A stretch of DNA of 57,698 nt, from contig JAFULC010000005.1 in assembly GCA_017483305.1 (NCBI GenBank), positions 1 through 57,698 of the forward strand, written 5' to 3'. A model generated the notes under the pieces. That model searched no databases and was not told the DNA's origin. It saw only the letters and a program-made list of their open reading frames with translations. The position numbers were made by a program, and so were the translations under genes. Positions 22,166-28,923 of the stretch are shown here, piece by piece. Position 1 is the first letter of the stretch. Every line of letters begins with the position of its first letter. The DNA is from Clostridia bacterium (GTDB lineage: Bacteria; Bacillota; Clostridia; Oscillospirales; CAG-272).

Positions 22166-24487
22166 TTATTTGACTGTAACAGTATATGCACCCGTAGACC
22201 TGTCAACTAAGATCTCATGGACGTAGCGGACAAGCCCGTCACTGTTGAGCCTTACTAACTGAACTATATATATTTCGTCAAGCATATCAAAGGGCACCTT
22301 ATCAAACTGAGCATAATAATTGATTATTACGCTGAGATTTTTATCCGATAATAAGGGATCTTGCCAGTATTCACTGCCGATTTCCACGGCTTCAAGAGGG
22401 GATATTGCGTCGCCGTAGATTTCTTCAAGGGGCGCAAACTCAACTTTTGTTTTTTTGTTCTCTGCAAGATACTTTTGCATCTCGGCTGCTGTGACCTGTG
22501 TTTCTCCGATATAATATTCTGCATCAGGCTCGCCGTCGTTAACGATTCTCCATATTGTCTCGATCTCTGCTATGCCTGCGAGATTCAACCAAGTTATCCT
22601 GCTCTCTCCGTATTCGTGGTCTTCGCCCGTACTGTTCCAAGAGAAGCTTCCATCGGAATTAAGCGAACTGATCTGACGGTGATCAAGGCTATATAAATAC
22701 ACACCTCCGAAGCTTTTGTACAATACCACAAGCTCGGCTCCGCAGTCTATCAGAAGCTCTTCTATGCCGTCACTGTCCATATCGACAAAGGCATATTTCA
22801 GGTCTTCAATATCGCCAATCCGTTTTTCTCCCGATGGTGTCATGGCAACGTAATCTGCAAGCTGAATATGCTCCTCTGCAATAGGCAACCACACGTCCGC
22901 GAAGACTCCACCCGCAAGCACGCTCTCTATCATATATCTTGCCTCAAGTCTCAAGGCATCGAGACTGAAATAATCGCTTTCAGGGTAAAGCGGAAGGATG
23001 TCAAGACCCACCGTGTTTTTCCAATAGTATAAACGATGACTTTTTCCTTTTCCTTTGGCAGGGCAGTCGAAGGAATAGGCGGTATCGTAGACCTCGATCT
23101 TTCCGTCCTTTTCGGTCATTATTGCAACGGCATCAATTCTTTCTCCGTCGATGATCACAAGCTCGTCTACACCGTCGCCGTTAAGGTCCTTTATAGCGTA
23201 AGCAAAGGCGTCTTCGGCAGGAGACGATGCGCCAAGCGCAGGAGGATACCAGTCGCGTACGAGTGAGTCAAGCTTTTTGTACATCTCTCGGTTATACTCA
23301 GTGGAAAGGTCGTATCTGTACTCAAAATCCTCGCGCTTGGCTTCTCCAATCTTATAAAGATTATACATTCCTGTCATAAAGCGCATAGTATCCAAAACAT
23401 TTCCGTAGGTAGAGAAGGTAAAGGCTTCACCGAACAAGGATTTAAACTGCAAGCCCGAATCCTTTCTCGTTACCTCCTTAAAGTCTCTGTCTCCGAGATA
23501 ATGATTATACTGTTCATCTATATAATCGTATTCTTCTTCGGTGATATACGCTTTTTCGCCGTTTTCCATCTTATAATACTTGGTCACGGCAACGTCATCC
23601 ACCCATTCGTAACCGTCGCGTCCGTACTCGTAAAGCAATTCAAGACCTCCGCCGCCTTCGCATATCCTGTATATTGTGCGGCTTCCGCTGTCCGCGCCGT
23701 TACTTCCGCCTACGTGGATATATCCGTTTTGGTCTATCCAGCCTTTGCATCTGTTCCAAAAGCGCGTTAGCAATATGGGTCTTCCATCCTTCATTGAAAA
23801 GATCGCGACGAGGGTATAATCGGCGTTCAGCAGCACAAGCTCCTCAATGCCGTCACCGTTGAGATCATTTGTTGCATATCCGCAGGCACGGTTATACTCA
23901 ATTCTGTGATCTCCGTACTTACCGGGATACAAAATATATCCGGAGACCGCGATTTCAGCAAACCACTGCTTTTCGGTTTCGTTCAGAAATTCTTTGCCGT
24001 ATTTTGTGTTGAAGTCGTCGATCAAGTCGTCGACGGTTCCTCTATCTTCGTAGTTATAATAGTCAACCGCGTATTTGTAGCACCATAAGACCTCGTCGTA
24101 GTCGAACATAAGCCCGGGCTTTGCATCATAGGGCGGCACGGCTTCACCCGTGAAGCGATCCACCCAGACCTCGTCTATGGTGGAATAATGTGTGCTACCC
24201 TCTATCTCGACTAATCGCTTCAAAACAAAGACATAGACGCTATCGGGCGCATCCTTGGAAACCGCTTCGGCTATTATGTAGCCGTTTTTCTCAATATCGT
24301 GGTCCCTCCAATATTCTTTTGCTATTTCAAGAGCCTCATCTGACGTAAGCTCGCTATTTTCTTTTTCTGTTGTGGAAACGCTCTCTGATCCGCTGTTGTC
24401 TTCGGTTGAATTTTGATCGATGCACCCTGTCATTGAAGAAGTGACGGTAAGGGTGCAAAGCAAGGCAATAAGTATTCTTTTAAACAT
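22166..24487 (-). CDS. Large lipoprotein with repeated DxNGDG modules and N-terminal PepSY-like domain (member 3)
   Basis: About 773 residues: signal peptide with lipobox SMTGC (Cys22), a PepSY-like domain (TSDEALEIAKEYW ... DEVWVDRFTGEAV), then three calcium-loop modules (DLNGDGIEELVLL, DLNGDGVDELVII, DMDSDGIEELLID) and a C-terminal PepSY-like segment (EILVDRSTGAYTV). The frame is open further upstream through the direct repeat, but two ATG codons at 24490 and 24487 follow GGGAG, the second with better spacing (6 bp). It is the first and largest gene of the operon, with a promoter at 24521-24549 whose -35 box lies inside the 112-bp repeat. Confidence 0.8.
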   Translation of the reverse strand: MFKRILIALLCTLTVTSSMTGCIDQNSTEDNSGSESVSTTEKENSELTSDEALEIAKEYWRDHDIEKNGYIIAEAVSKDAPDSVYVFVLKRLVEIEGSTHYSTIDEVWVDRFTGEAVPPYDAKPGLMFDYDEVLWCYKYAVDYYNYEDRGTVDDLIDDFNTKYGKEFLNETEKQWFAEIAVSGYILYPGKYGDHRIEYNRACGYATNDLNGDGIEELVLLNADYTLVAIFSMKDGRPILLTRFWNRCKGWIDQNGYIHVGGSNGADSGSRTIYRICEGGGGLELLYEYGRDGYEWVDDVAVTKYYKMENGEKAYITEEEYDYIDEQYNHYLGDRDFKEVTRKDSGLQFKSLFGEAFTFSTYGNVLDTMRFMTGMYNLYKIGEAKREDFEYRYDLSTEYNREMYKKLDSLVRDWYPPALGASSPAEDAFAYAIKDLNGDGVDELVIIDGERIDAVAIMTEKDGKIEVYDTAYSFDCPAKGKGKSHRLYYWKNTVGLDILPLYPESDYFSLDALRLEARYMIESVLAGGVFADVWLPIAEEHIQLADYVAMTPSGEKRIGDIEDLKYAFVDMDSDGIEELLIDCGAELVVLYKSFGGVYLYSLDHRQISSLNSDGSFSWNSTGEDHEYGESRITWLNLAGIAEIETIWRIVNDGEPDAEYYIGETQVTAAEMQKYLAENKKTKVEFAPLEEIYGDAISPLEAVEIGSEYWQDPLLSDKNLSVIINYYAQFDKVPFDMLDEIYIVQLVRLNSDGLVRYVHEILVDRSTGAYTVTVK

Positions 24488-24520
24488 CATTTTCTCCCAT
24501 TCAATTGTCGTTGTAATGCT

Positions 24521-24549
24521 ATCATAACATACCCCAAAAAGCTTGTCAA
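24521..24549 (-). promoter_or_regulatory. Promoter of the lipoprotein operon
   Basis: On the minus strand TTGACA (24544-24549, inside the direct repeat), 17-bp spacer, TATGAT (24521-24526), about 34 bp before the start codon. Confidence 0.8.
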
Positions 24550-24653
24550 TAAGGTGGGGAAAAGTTTTTTTAAAAGGCACTTTTTTGTGCCCAAGTGGGG
24601 GAAAATGACAAAAAATCGGCATGCACAGGCATGCCGATTTTGCGAGTAAAAGG
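24541..24653. repeat. 112-bp direct repeat, right copy
   Basis: Matches 19019-19130 with one extra A and one substitution (C to T in the hairpin arm). Here the -35 box is followed by a real -10, and the hairpin at 24614-24639 is perfect. The copies bracket the three-lipoprotein operon. The 313-bp gap 24488-24800 holds this repeat, a tRNA-like fragment and a terminator. Confidence 0.9.
24614..24639 (-). terminator. Terminator hairpin inside right repeat copy
   Basis: AATCGGCATG (24614-24623) pairs perfectly with CATGCCGATT (24630-24639), loop CACAGG; an A-run at 24609-24613 gives a T-run on the minus strand. Confidence 0.75.
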
Positions 24654-24666
24654 ACTTAGAACCCAT
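24642..24666 (-). pseudogene. Short tRNA-Leu 3'-end fragment
   Basis: GCGAGTAAAAGGACTT followed by AGAACCCAT resembles the acceptor/T-arm 3' strand of the intact tRNA-Leu(CAG) (GCGGGTAAAAGGACTTGAACC). Only about 22 bp remain recognisable. Confidence 0.5.
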
Positions 24667-24719
24667 ACACTCGCTTCGCTCGGTGGCAGATTCAAGTGAG
24701 ACTGCTCACACAGACCAAC

Positions 24720-24748
24720 AAAAAAAGAGGCATAAAGCCTCCTTTTTG
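24720..24748 (-). terminator. Rho-independent terminator
   Basis: GAGGC/GCCTC stem extended by A-T pairs, loop ATAAA; on the minus strand a run of seven T follows. It ends transcription of the membrane protein gene at 24801. Confidence 0.75.
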
Positions 24749-24800
24749 TTGTCTTAAACGAGTGAAAAGGTCAAAAATCGAGGTAAAAGCGAACAAAAGG

Positions 24801-25367
24801 TCAACTGTTTTGCAATTTGTTCGCTTTTCTTTTTGCACTTCTGACTCGTTTTTTTTCAGCTTTTCTGTAAATCTTCTGCTTCGCTTTTATGTATGCTACG
24901 TCTCCACAGATAGGAAATGCCAGCATTATAAGACCTATAATCACAATAACAACATGTGTTGTATCAATCTCCTCGGAGGTCATTTTGTTATTGTCAATCA
25001 CAATGTCATCGATATAAATTTCCACCACCCAAGGCAATTTGTCCATTTTGCGATATTCTACATTTTCCCCCTCCAAGATCTCCGCAAGTTGATCAAGGTC
25101 ATAACCGATTGCATTGTATAGATCTTTGGGTAGCCACGGACATACAAGTAGAAATTGTTCTCCGTCAGACATTTCAAGAACAACTTCTTTTGTGCCCGAT
25201 GCATAATAAACATCCGCGACAGTGCCGCTGGAAATAGAGGTGTTCTCCTCACTTGGCTTGGAATATTTATCAAACATGATTACACAAAATGAAATAATCA
25301 CTGCTATTGCTACTACAGTTAGCAATGAAGAGACTATAATATGCTTTTTAAACTCACTTTTTGTCAA
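24801..25367 (-). CDS. Hypothetical membrane protein with two transmembrane segments
   Basis: A 188-residue protein of unknown family. One membrane segment near the N-terminus (about 11-32), an extracytoplasmic domain of about 100 residues (VADVYYASGTKEVVLEMSDG and VEYRKMDKLPWVVEIYID), a second membrane segment (about 135-155) and a very basic C-terminal tail (KAEKKRVRSAKRKANK). The start is a TTG at 25367 with GGGAG 9 bp upstream; no ATG fits. Own promoter at 25391-25419 and own terminator. A/T-rich relative to core genes. It lies between the lipoprotein island and the tRNA-Leu pair. Confidence 0.7.
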   Translation of the reverse strand: MTKSEFKKHIIVSSLLTVVAIAVIISFCVIMFDKYSKPSEENTSISSGTVADVYYASGTKEVVLEMSDGEQFLLVCPWLPKDLYNAIGYDLDQLAEILEGENVEYRKMDKLPWVVEIYIDDIVIDNNKMTSEEIDTTHVVIVIIGLIMLAFPICGDVAYIKAKQKIYRKAEKKRVRSAKRKANKLQNS

Positions 25368-25390
25368 TTATAATCACTCCCTTCGAGAGT

Positions 25391-25419
25391 ATTATAACAC
25401 ACTTTCTCAAATAAATCAA
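25391..25419 (-). promoter_or_regulatory. Promoter of the membrane protein gene
   Basis: On the minus strand TTGATT (25414-25419), 17-bp spacer, TATAAT (25391-25396). The -35 box overlaps the first hairpin of the neighbouring array. Confidence 0.65.
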
Positions 25420-25605
25420 GGCGTAGCCTTGCATCTTTAATGAAATCGTGCGTTGCACGATGAAATCCTCGCGATGCTCGGATGAAATCTTCGGCGTACC
25501 GCCTCAGATGAAATTAAATCCGCCTCCCTTAACCTTGCGAAGCAAGATTTCGTCGCGTAGCGATTTCATCCACGATAGTGGATTTATTCCGACGAAGGCG
25601 GATTT
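25417..25605. repeat. Intergenic hairpin array with GATGAAAT spacers, second array
   Basis: A non-coding mosaic. Tight hairpins: CAAGGC/GCCTTG (25417-25431, loop GTA), ATCGTGC/GCACGAT (25445-25461, loop GTT), GGCG/CGCC (25493-25503), CTTGC/GCAAG (25534-25546), TCGC/GCGA (25553-25563), ATCCAC/GTGGAT (25568-25583). An outer pair AAATCCGCC (25516-25524) and GGCGGATTT (25597-25605) encloses the right half. The word ATGAAAT recurs at 25440, 25460, 25482 and 25508. No credible gene lies here. Confidence 0.65.
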
Positions 25606-25610
25606 AGTTG

Positions 25611-25652
25611 AAAAAAGCACACATTTGTCGGTAGACAAATGTGTGCTTTTTT
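25611..25652 (-). terminator. Terminator of the tRNA-Leu operon
   Basis: A 19-bp perfect inverted repeat (25611-25629 with 25634-25652), loop GGTA, with A/T ends; 1 bp beyond the tRNA 3' CCA. Confidence 0.9.
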
Positions 25653-25653
25653 C

Positions 25654-25740
25654 TGGTGCGGGTAAAAGGACTTGAACCTTCACGAAGTCGCCCCCACTAG
25701 AACCTGAATCTAGCGCGTCTGCCAATTCCGCCATACCCGC
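25654..25740 (-). tRNA. tRNA-Leu(CAG)
   Basis: An 87-nt class II tRNA with encoded 3' CCA (25654-25656). The 7-bp acceptor stem (GCGGGTA with TACCCGC), D-arm box TGGCGGAATTGGCAGACGC, anticodon loop TTCAGGT (anticodon CAG) and T-arm GGTTCAAGTCC are all readable on the minus strand, and the long variable arm is present. Second gene of the tRNA operon. Confidence 0.95.
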
Positions 25741-25781
25741 GTTTGCGGGTTGGCGGAATAGTCCGCGCATACCCGCGTATG
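25736..25781. repeat. Three short hairpins between the tRNA genes, third array
   Basis: CCCGC/GCGGG (25736-25749, loop GTTT), GCGGA/TCCGC (25753-25766, loop ATAG) and CATAC/GTATG (25768-25781, loop CCGC) lie end to end. The first uses the 5' end of the tRNA gene. They could serve as processing structures or reflect the same repeat type as the other arrays. Confidence 0.55.
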
Positions 25782-25804
25782 AAAGGGGAACTTTTCGATC
25801 CCCT

Positions 25805-25889
25805 TGGTGCGAGAAACGGGACTTGAACCCGTACGGTGTAAACCACACGCCCCTCAAACGTGCGCGTCTGCCAGTTCCGCCACTCTCGC
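25805..25889 (-). tRNA. tRNA-Leu(GAG)
   Basis: An 85-nt class II tRNA with encoded CCA (25805-25807). Acceptor stem GCGAGAG/TTCTCGC, D-arm box TGGCGGAACTGGCAGACGC, anticodon loop TTGAGGG (anticodon GAG), long variable arm and T-arm GGGTTCAAGTCCC. First gene of the tRNA operon, transcribed from the promoter at 25988-26016. Confidence 0.95.
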
Positions 25890-25904
25890 GTTTTGCTTTT
25901 CGGG

Positions 25905-25978
25905 TTGCTCCGCAAAGGCTTCGCAACCTCGGTCTGCCAAGTGCTGCGCACTTGAAGCTCCGCCGTCGCTTTAGCGAC
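25905..25978. repeat. Short hairpins in the tRNA operon leader, fourth array
   Basis: TTGC/GCAA (25905-25915, loop TCC), CAAGTGC/GCACTTG (25938-25954, loop TGC) and GTCGC/GCGAC (25965-25978, loop TTTA). The TCGC-TTTA-GCGA unit also occurs in the first array at 5566-5583. Confidence 0.55.
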
Positions 25979-25987
25979 AACGCAAAT

Positions 25988-26016
25988 ATTATACCTCATC
26001 CAAGCCGTTTTGTCAA
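25988..26016 (-). promoter_or_regulatory. Promoter of the tRNA-Leu operon
   Basis: On the minus strand perfect TTGACA (26011-26016), 17-bp spacer, perfect TATAAT (25988-25993), about 99 bp before the first tRNA. Confidence 0.85.
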
Positions 26017-26071
26017 TAGCTTTTTGCGAAAAAATAGAAATTTTTATCAAAAATAAGCTCTGTAAAGCCCA

Positions 26072-26338
26072 TTGTTTATGTGTGCGGGTGTCCTCTCAAG
26101 CTGCAAGGGCGGCGGAATCGAGGAAGTGACTACAAATCATAATGTGACGGAGGAAACGACCGTGGACAAAAACGAGGATCTTATGTCGCCCGAGATCACT
26201 CGTGACGGTCAGTGGCATATAATGGTGCTCGGTCTGACCGACGAGCTGTCCGACCTCGATGAGCTTATCTAAAACGCCGCAACCGTCACCTTCGTAGATC
26301 CAAACGGCGCTGTAACAAAGCTGAATTCCGATAAATAA
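26072..26338 (+). pseudogene. Decayed lipoprotein gene fragment
   Basis: The frame begins without ribosome site in LFMCAGVLSSCKGGG, which is the second half of a lipoprotein signal peptide with lipobox LSSC; the basic start of the signal peptide is missing and a stop lies just upstream. It then reads an acidic linker and WHIMVLGLTDELSDLDELI, meets a TAA at 26270, and continues in frame as NAATVTFVDPNGAVTKLNSD to a second TAA at 26336. I read this as a truncated gene with one internal stop. It fills most of the gap between the tRNA promoter and the polysaccharide locus; the parent protein is unknown. Confidence 0.5.
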
Positions 26339-26376
26339 TAAACGAAAAACAGAATTTACAAAAATGTAACAATTTC

Positions 26377-26404
26377 AAGAGGCTGCGAAAAGCGGTCTCT
26401 TTTT
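26377..26404 (+). terminator. Rho-independent terminator upstream of the polysaccharide locus
   Basis: A 10-bp stem with two G-T pairs (26377-26386 with 26392-26401), loop GAAAA, followed by TTTT. It may be left from the decayed lipoprotein gene and insulates the locus. Confidence 0.7.
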
Positions 26405-26447
26405 GGTTTAAAATTACAAAAAAATGCACAAAAAAAACGGATTTATA

Positions 26448-26476
26448 TTGACAGATATATAGTAATATGATATAAT
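26448..26476 (+). promoter_or_regulatory. Consensus promoter of the polysaccharide locus
   Basis: Perfect TTGACA (26448-26453), 17-bp spacer, perfect TATAAT (26471-26476) with an upstream TGA. About 70 nt of leader precede the first gene. No strong terminator is seen until 52343, so it may drive a very long transcript. Confidence 0.88.
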
Positions 26477-26553
26477 ATATTTTGTATGACTTTGTTGTTT
26501 CGAGTCTTGTGAGATAACGAGTTAATTTCGCCGTAATAACGAAAGGCAAAAAA

Positions 26554-27672
26554 ATGGAAAAACGCATATCTTTATCAACACCAACCATGCACGGAGAAGA
26601 AATGACCTTTGTTAAGGAGGCATTTGATAAGAACTGGATTGCCCCTCTCGGTTTTAATTGCGATAGCTTTGAAAATGAAATGATCGAGTATGTGAACGAG
26701 GACTGCAAAGCTTTGTCGCTTTGCTCGGGCACTGCCGCACTTCACCTTGCAATCAAGCTTGCGGGCGTTAAGAGGGGAGACGTAGTGCTTTGCTCGGATA
26801 TGACCTTTGCTGCAACCGTCAACCCTGTGTCGTATGAGGGTGGAGTGCAGGTGTACGTTGATTCTGAAAGAGAGACGTGGAATATGGATCCCGACGCTCT
26901 TGAGGCTGCATTTAAGAAATATCCGAATGCGAAGGTAGTTATGCTTGCGCATTTGTACGGAACTCCTGCCAAGATGGATGAAATAATGCAGATCTGCGAA
27001 AAACACGGCGCGATTCTTATTGAAGACGCCGCCGAGGCACTTTCCTCAACGTATAAGGATGAGCAATGCGGCACGTTTGGCAAATACGGTGTCTTTAGCT
27101 TTAACGGAAACAAGATTATAACCACCTCGGGTGGCGGAATGCTCATTACGCGCACAGCGGAGGAAAGAAACTATGCCTTCAAGCTGGCAACGCAGGCAAG
27201 AGAGCCTGCTCCGTGGTATCAGCACGAGGAGATCGGATATAACTACCGTATGTCAAACGTAGTCGCGGGCATTGGACGCGGACAGCTATTACATCTTGAA
27301 GAGCACCGTGAACTAAAGGCTAAAATATATGAGCGATACAGGGAGGGACTTGCAGGACTTCCTGTGACAATGAATCCTTATCTTGATTGCTCGAAGCCCA
27401 ATTTTTGGCTTTCATGTATGCTTATCGACGACGATTGTGCGGTAGATCCTATGACAGTTATGGAACATCTTGCCGAGAAAAACGTTGAGTCAAGACCTAT
27501 CTGGAAGCCAATGCATATGCAGCCCGTATTCAAAAATAATGACTTCATAACCGTTGCCGACAAGCCGGTCAACGAGGATATTTTTGCAAAGGGGCTTTGT
27601 CTGCCTTCGGATATAAAAATGACCGAAGAGGAGCAGCAGTACGTCATTGATGCTGTCAGGGAGTGTTTTTGA
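26554..27672 (+). CDS. DegT/DnrJ/EryC1-type nucleotide-sugar aminotransferase
   Basis: A 372-residue PLP-dependent aminotransferase that adds an amino group to a keto-sugar nucleotide. The PLP lysine is Lys187 in FSFNGNKIITTSGGG, the pyridine-binding Asp in LIEDAAEAL, and the phosphate site in CSGTAALHLA. The closest recognisable relatives are PglE-like enzymes that act on UDP-4-keto-6-deoxy-GlcNAc. It overlaps a PglC-like gene and is followed by a GNAT acetyltransferase, so a diacetamido-trideoxy (bacillosamine-like) or related amino sugar as the first residue of the glycan is likely. The matching 4,6-dehydratase could be CapE or lie outside the window. Confidence 0.9.
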   Translation: MEKRISLSTPTMHGEEMTFVKEAFDKNWIAPLGFNCDSFENEMIEYVNEDCKALSLCSGTAALHLAIKLAGVKRGDVVLCSDMTFAATVNPVSYEGGVQVYVDSERETWNMDPDALEAAFKKYPNAKVVMLAHLYGTPAKMDEIMQICEKHGAILIEDAAEALSSTYKDEQCGTFGKYGVFSFNGNKIITTSGGGMLITRTAEERNYAFKLATQAREPAPWYQHEEIGYNYRMSNVVAGIGRGQLLHLEEHRELKAKIYERYREGLAGLPVTMNPYLDCSKPNFWLSCMLIDDDCAVDPMTVMEHLAEKNVESRPIWKPMHMQPVFKNNDFITVADKPVNEDIFAKGLCLPSDIKMTEEEQQYVIDAVRECF

Positions 27673-27674
27673 AC

Positions 27675-28406
27675 ATGGAGAGGTTTTTACATAGTATGAT
27701 CTCCGAATGGTGGGGAATCACGTTGATAGTTGTTTTTTCACTTGTCGTATGGGTGTTGCTATCTGCGGCTTTGTATAAGCAGTTTTTTAAGCGCTTTTAC
27801 GACGTTGTGCTCAGCGGTATGGCTCTGATCGTGCTTTCTCCCATCTTTATGGTGCTGATTATTCTAGGCGCGATCAAGATGAAGGGAAATCCCTTTTTCA
27901 CACAGCTTCGCCCCGGAAAAAACGAAAAAATATTCAAGCTTATAAAATTCCGCACTATGACATGCGAGACTGACGAGAACGGAGAGCTTCTGCCCGACGA
28001 AAAGAGGCTTACAAAATACGGCAAGATATTGCGCTCCACCTCTCTTGACGAGCTGCCCGAGCTTATCAATATTTTCATCGGACAGATGTCAATAGTCGGA
28101 CCGAGACCCTTGGTTGTCCAGTATTTGCCGTTCTATACAGAAAGAGAGCGGGAGCGACATACTGTACGACCGGGATTGACAGGCTTGGCGCAAGTAAATG
28201 GGCGTAATAGTTTAACATGGGAAGAAAAGTTTGAGTATGACCTAATTTATGTCGGTAATGTTTCACTAATATCCGATATCAAGATAATAATCAAAACGGT
28301 ACAGACTGTTGTTAAACGAGAAAACATTGGTGTACGAGGATCGAACACTTTAGAGGATTTTGATAAATATCGCGAAAAACAGATGGAGGAAAAGTATGTT
28401 AATTAA
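27675..28406 (+). CDS. Undecaprenyl-phosphate sugar-1-phosphate transferase (PglC-like)
   Basis: About 243 residues of the bacterial sugar transferase family (monotopic phosphoglycosyl transferase), which loads the first sugar phosphate onto undecaprenyl phosphate. Two hydrophobic stretches at the N-terminus (about 15-37 and 48-68; the second is the re-entrant helix ending before the catalytic domain) precede KFRTMT, DELPELINI, SIVGPRPL and RPGLTGLAQVNGR. The N-terminus has an extra membrane segment compared with minimal PglC. Start codons GTG 27663, TTG 27669 and ATG 27675 are possible; the ATG is preferred by codon and the TTG by GGGAG spacing. Overlaps the next gene by 11 bp. Confidence 0.9.
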   Translation: MERFLHSMISEWWGITLIVVFSLVVWVLLSAALYKQFFKRFYDVVLSGMALIVLSPIFMVLIILGAIKMKGNPFFTQLRPGKNEKIFKLIKFRTMTCETDENGELLPDEKRLTKYGKILRSTSLDELPELINIFIGQMSIVGPRPLVVQYLPFYTERERERHTVRPGLTGLAQVNGRNSLTWEEKFEYDLIYVGNVSLISDIKIIIKTVQTVVKRENIGVRGSNTLEDFDKYREKQMEEKYVN

Positions 28407-28923
28407 AGGAAAAAACGTGCTGTTGCGTGCTATTGAAATAGGCGATGCGGACATTTTGCAACAAATGATCAATGATGAAGAAATAGAACGAATGGTTTTT
28501 GGGTATTCGTTCCCTGTATCACATCATCAGCAGCTTAAGTGGATAGAGAATTTACCTAACGAAAAATCAACTTTCAGAGCGATGATATGCGTTGATGATT
28601 CCGCAGTTGGCACAATTATGCTTTCTGATATAGATATGCGAAATGGAACTGCTGAGATACATATCAAGTTGGCCCGATCTGCCGAAAGGGGAAAAGGTTA
28701 CGGATCTGATGCCGTTTCAACCTTGGTGAAATATGCATTTAATGAATTGAGACTTAATTGTATATACTGCCGAGTTAAAGAAGACAATATCGCCTCGCAA
28801 AGAATGTTTGAAAAATGCGCCTTTGTTAAAGAGGGAACTATGAGATCTCGTATATATCGTGGGGGAAAATTTTATGATGTGTATGAGTATTCTATACTGA
28901 AGGACGAAAATGATCAAGCATAA
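28396..28923 (+). CDS. GNAT-family N-acetyltransferase (RimJ/PseH type)
   Basis: A 175-residue GNAT acetyltransferase of the RimJ/RimL type. The acetyl-CoA pyrophosphate loop is visible as SAERGKGYGSDA (about 94-105), and the late NIASQRMFEKCAFVKEG is the usual motif B region. In this place it probably acylates the amino sugar made by the DegT enzyme, as PseH does in pseudaminic acid synthesis. The start at 28396 is fixed by GGAGG 6 bp upstream and overlaps the PglC-like gene. A/T-rich, unlike the genes before it, which marks the beginning of a different compositional block. The acyl donor could be other than acetyl-CoA. Confidence 0.85.
   Translation: MLIKGKNVLLRAIEIGDADILQQMINDEEIERMVFGYSFPVSHHQQLKWIENLPNEKSTFRAMICVDDSAVGTIMLSDIDMRNGTAEIHIKLARSAERGKGYGSDAVSTLVKYAFNELRLNCIYCRVKEDNIASQRMFEKCAFVKEGTMRSRIYRGGKFYDVYEYSILKDENDQA

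Noticed and set aside
19019-24653. A composite transposon bounded by direct repeats
   Set aside because: The repeats contain no transposase gene and no terminal inverted repeats or target duplications were seen; a tRNA-linked island or duplication fits better.
25439-25516. GATGAAAT repeats as a CRISPR-like array
   Set aside because: The repeated word is only 7-9 bp with spacing of 20-26 bp, spacers are themselves hairpins, and no cas gene is present.
25504-25980. A minus-strand frame across both tRNA-Leu genes
   Set aside because: It translates intact tRNAs and hairpin arrays, so it cannot be a protein gene.
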